Assembly: GCA_964467925.1 (NCBI GenBank)
Contig: CAYXSX010000003.1
Coordinates: 1 to 64,000 of the forward strand
Origin: CAYXSX01 sp964467925
Lineage (GTDB): Bacteria; Pseudomonadota; Alphaproteobacteria; Micavibrionales; Micavibrionaceae
Direction: 5' to 3'
DNA length: 64,000 nucleotides
Shown here: piece after piece, positions 62,663-64,000 of the stretch
Layout of the letters: each line of letters opens with the position of its first letter
Position numbering within the stretch: position 1 is the stretch's first letter
The notes under the pieces: model-generated
The model's input: only the letters and a program-made list of their open reading frames with translations
What the model was told of the DNA's origin: nothing
Databases searched by the model: none
Position numbers and translations under genes: made by a program

Positions 62663-64000
62663 ATGGCGGGCGATCCTGCTGTCACAGAAGAAGAGCTGGA
62701 GATGAAAACAAGAGCGGTTAGTTCCGCTCTGGTCAGTATTGGCCATGATAATATCTCGACAGCCAGTGGCGAGGAATTGCGCACCATTATTGATCGCGAC
62801 GTTCTGCCTAAAGTAGCGCAATTGTTTAAAATACAAGTACCGCCTACGGGGCTGGTTCTGGATATGGACTTCGTTGATAAACTGGATCAGGGTGTCAAGG
62901 CGTTCAGAGAGGCAAAATCTGACAAGCCGGAAGGAAAATCGATTTATGACGGTCTGGCGGAGGCTAAAGCCAAAGGCCATCTGGAGCTTCTAAAATATGA
63001 CAAACTGGAGGAGCTCAACGGTAAAAAAACACTTAGTATAGCGGGGGTTGTAAGTGTTGCCACCGGAAAGCCGCTTCTTGACGATGATGCATACAAAGCA
63101 CTGAAAGCATTGCCCCCTATATATGTTGATAAATTAGAGGGGTTGTTTGATCTCGTTGAAAAACCGAAAGCGCCCGGTGAGCCGGATAAATTTAAAAATT
63201 TTACAGACAATCTAAGAATACTGATAAAGGCCGGAAAAATCGGTGTGAAACCGAAGGAGGTAGCCGCAGCGGCATCTCCGCCGCCAGCAGCAGAACAGCC
63301 TCCTGCTACTCAACCGCCAACTGCATCTTCGACACCGCCTGCTTCTGATCCGGCTGTTCCAAGTGATCCTGCACAGCCTCCGGCGGCAGCTTCATCGCCG
63401 CCAGCAGCAGAACAGCCTCCTGCTACTCAACCGCCAGCCTCAACGTCTAGTTCTCCTGCTCCGGCTGCGGAAGGTGGTATTTCTCCTCCATCCGGTCCGG
63501 TTACCGGAGACGCAGCTTCGCAGCCAGCCTCTGCGGCAGCACCAGCGGCGGATGCGGCGGCTAAGCCAGCCGAAGAGCCTCCTTTAAAAACATTTGAAAC
63601 CGCAACCGAAGCATCCGAATGGGCGGAAGTCTATCTTGCTGATTTTGCAAAAGCCAACAACACCATTTCCGCGCCCGCCCCGGCAAATGGCGTTTTTGAC
63701 GATGCTTCGAAAGCCTCTGCATGGAGTACTATTACCCTTATTAAAAAGGGACTCGGGATCGAGCCTGCCGACGGCGTATACAATGCCGGGGTGCATGATT
63801 TAATTGCGGGTAAGTTGAACGCGGAAAGCGCTTCGGATTTCCGGGCAACACTTGCCGGATATCTGGATTCTGATAAAGCCAAAGGTGATAGAAAGCTTCG
63901 CCAGTTTCTTGCGGCGATGAAGAAACTTTCTGCGGTGCCCGGAACGTTGCTGGATGCTCCGCCACCCCCGCCAAAGGTTGGTATTCTGGATGGCTTCAAG
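62663..64000 (+). CDS. Large Pro/Ala-rich protein, truncated at right edge
   Basis: An open frame of at least 446 codons begins at ATG 62663 and runs off the window. It has no signal peptide. Order: a helical domain (about 1-195), a linker of about 110 residues rich in Pro/Ala/Ser with two copies of AAEQPPATQPP, and a second helical domain (from about 308) with KKGLGIEPADGVYNAGVHDLI, which faintly resembles the peptidoglycan-binding/repeat-type helix bundles but is not assignable. A 41-base direct repeat underlies the linker copies. Start chosen as the first ATG in frame with no better ribosome site (GGGGTTTAGTTT). Function unknown. Confidence 0.75.
   Translation, partial: MAGDPAVTEEELEMKTRAVSSALVSIGHDNISTASGEELRTIIDRDVLPKVAQLFKIQVPPTGLVLDMDFVDKLDQGVKAFREAKSDKPEGKSIYDGLAEAKAKGHLELLKYDKLEELNGKKTLSIAGVVSVATGKPLLDDDAYKALKALPPIYVDKLEGLFDLVEKPKAPGEPDKFKNFTDNLRILIKAGKIGVKPKEVAAAASPPPAAEQPPATQPPTASSTPPASDPAVPSDPAQPPAAASSPPAAEQPPATQPPASTSSSPAPAAEGGISPPSGPVTGDAASQPASAAAPAADAAAKPAEEPPLKTFETATEASEWAEVYLADFAKANNTISAPAPANGVFDDASKASAWSTITLIKKGLGIEPADGVYNAGVHDLIAGKLNAESASDFRATLAGYLDSDKAKGDRKLRQFLAAMKKLSAVPGTLLDAPPPPPKVGILDGFK
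63279..63436 (+). repeat. Direct repeat in the Pro/Ala linker
   Basis: A 41-base sequence at 63279-63319 is repeated exactly at 63396-63436, 117 bases apart, preserving the reading frame (117 = 39 codons). It codes for PPAAEQPPATQPP. The intervening part is also Pro/Ser-rich and the whole likely grew by in-frame duplication. Confidence 0.9.

Overview
The window is a gene-dense, roughly 50 percent GC stretch of a bacterial chromosome. Gene content points to an alphaproteobacterium: a 1600-residue NAD-glutamate dehydrogenase, an Usg-like protein, an IalB-family protein, a DUF1674 (SdhAF4-like) protein ending GDWEVKGRCSDF, an RNase E whose S1 domain is split by an acidic/RG-rich insert, an ECF sigma factor paired with a ChrR-like anti-sigma, and GTTC-N7-GTTC-like LexA boxes. 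A free-living or predatory lineage near Rhodospirillales/Micavibrionales would fit, but the lineage is inference. No ribosomal RNA operon, CRISPR array, transposase or integrase was seen.

Layout. 1-5.8 kb: truncated membrane protein, IalB-like secreted protein, sigma/ChrR pair, then a leftward operon of aminotransferase, unknown protein and SpoU-type RNA methyltransferase, and a lone helical protein. 5.8-15.5 kb: acetoacetyl-CoA synthetase, a DsbD-like electron transporter with a redoxin partner, a PAS histidine kinase, a protein with two RHH-like repeats, rsmE, ubiA and usg. 15.5-20.4 kb: NAD-glutamate dehydrogenase. 20.7-27.3 kb: a leftward copper-resistance block (P-type ATPase, MerR regulator with its own operator, Met/His-rich periplasmic protein, DUF2231 membrane protein, CopB, multicopper oxidase, small exported protein) that abuts the 3' end of a tRNA-Thr gene. 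27.6-33.7 kb: SRP RNA (ffs), a 32-residue lipoprotein, dnaX, ybaB, exonuclease III, DUF1223 protein, rimO. 33.7-38.9 kb: several unrecognised genes, a DUF1674 gene, chorismate mutase and an rsmB-like methyltransferase, then a three-gene leftward cassette with a peptidoglycan-binding/phage MuF-like fusion. 39.2-50.8 kb: rpe, heparinase-like gene, a candidate SOS-controlled 43-residue ORF, radA, cvpA, purF, SDR on the plus strand, facing mscS, der, bamB and a YfgM-like gene on the minus strand. 50.8-64 kb: second redoxin, L,D-transpeptidase, small lipoprotein, amidase, rne, pilin-like gene coupled to a second aminotransferase, a probable structured RNA with a strong terminator, glycosyltransferase, and a large Pro/Ala-rich ORF running off the right edge.

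Most genes are housekeeping (translation fidelity, envelope assembly, nitrogen and purine metabolism, repair). Accessory content is limited to the copper block, the MuF-like cassette, scattered lineage-specific hypotheticals and a set of palindromic intergenic elements bounded by GTCAT...ATGAC. The observations most worth following up are the RNA candidate at 60.5-60.8 kb, the SOS-box small ORF at 41.7 kb, the MuF-like cassette and the tandem RHH-like protein.
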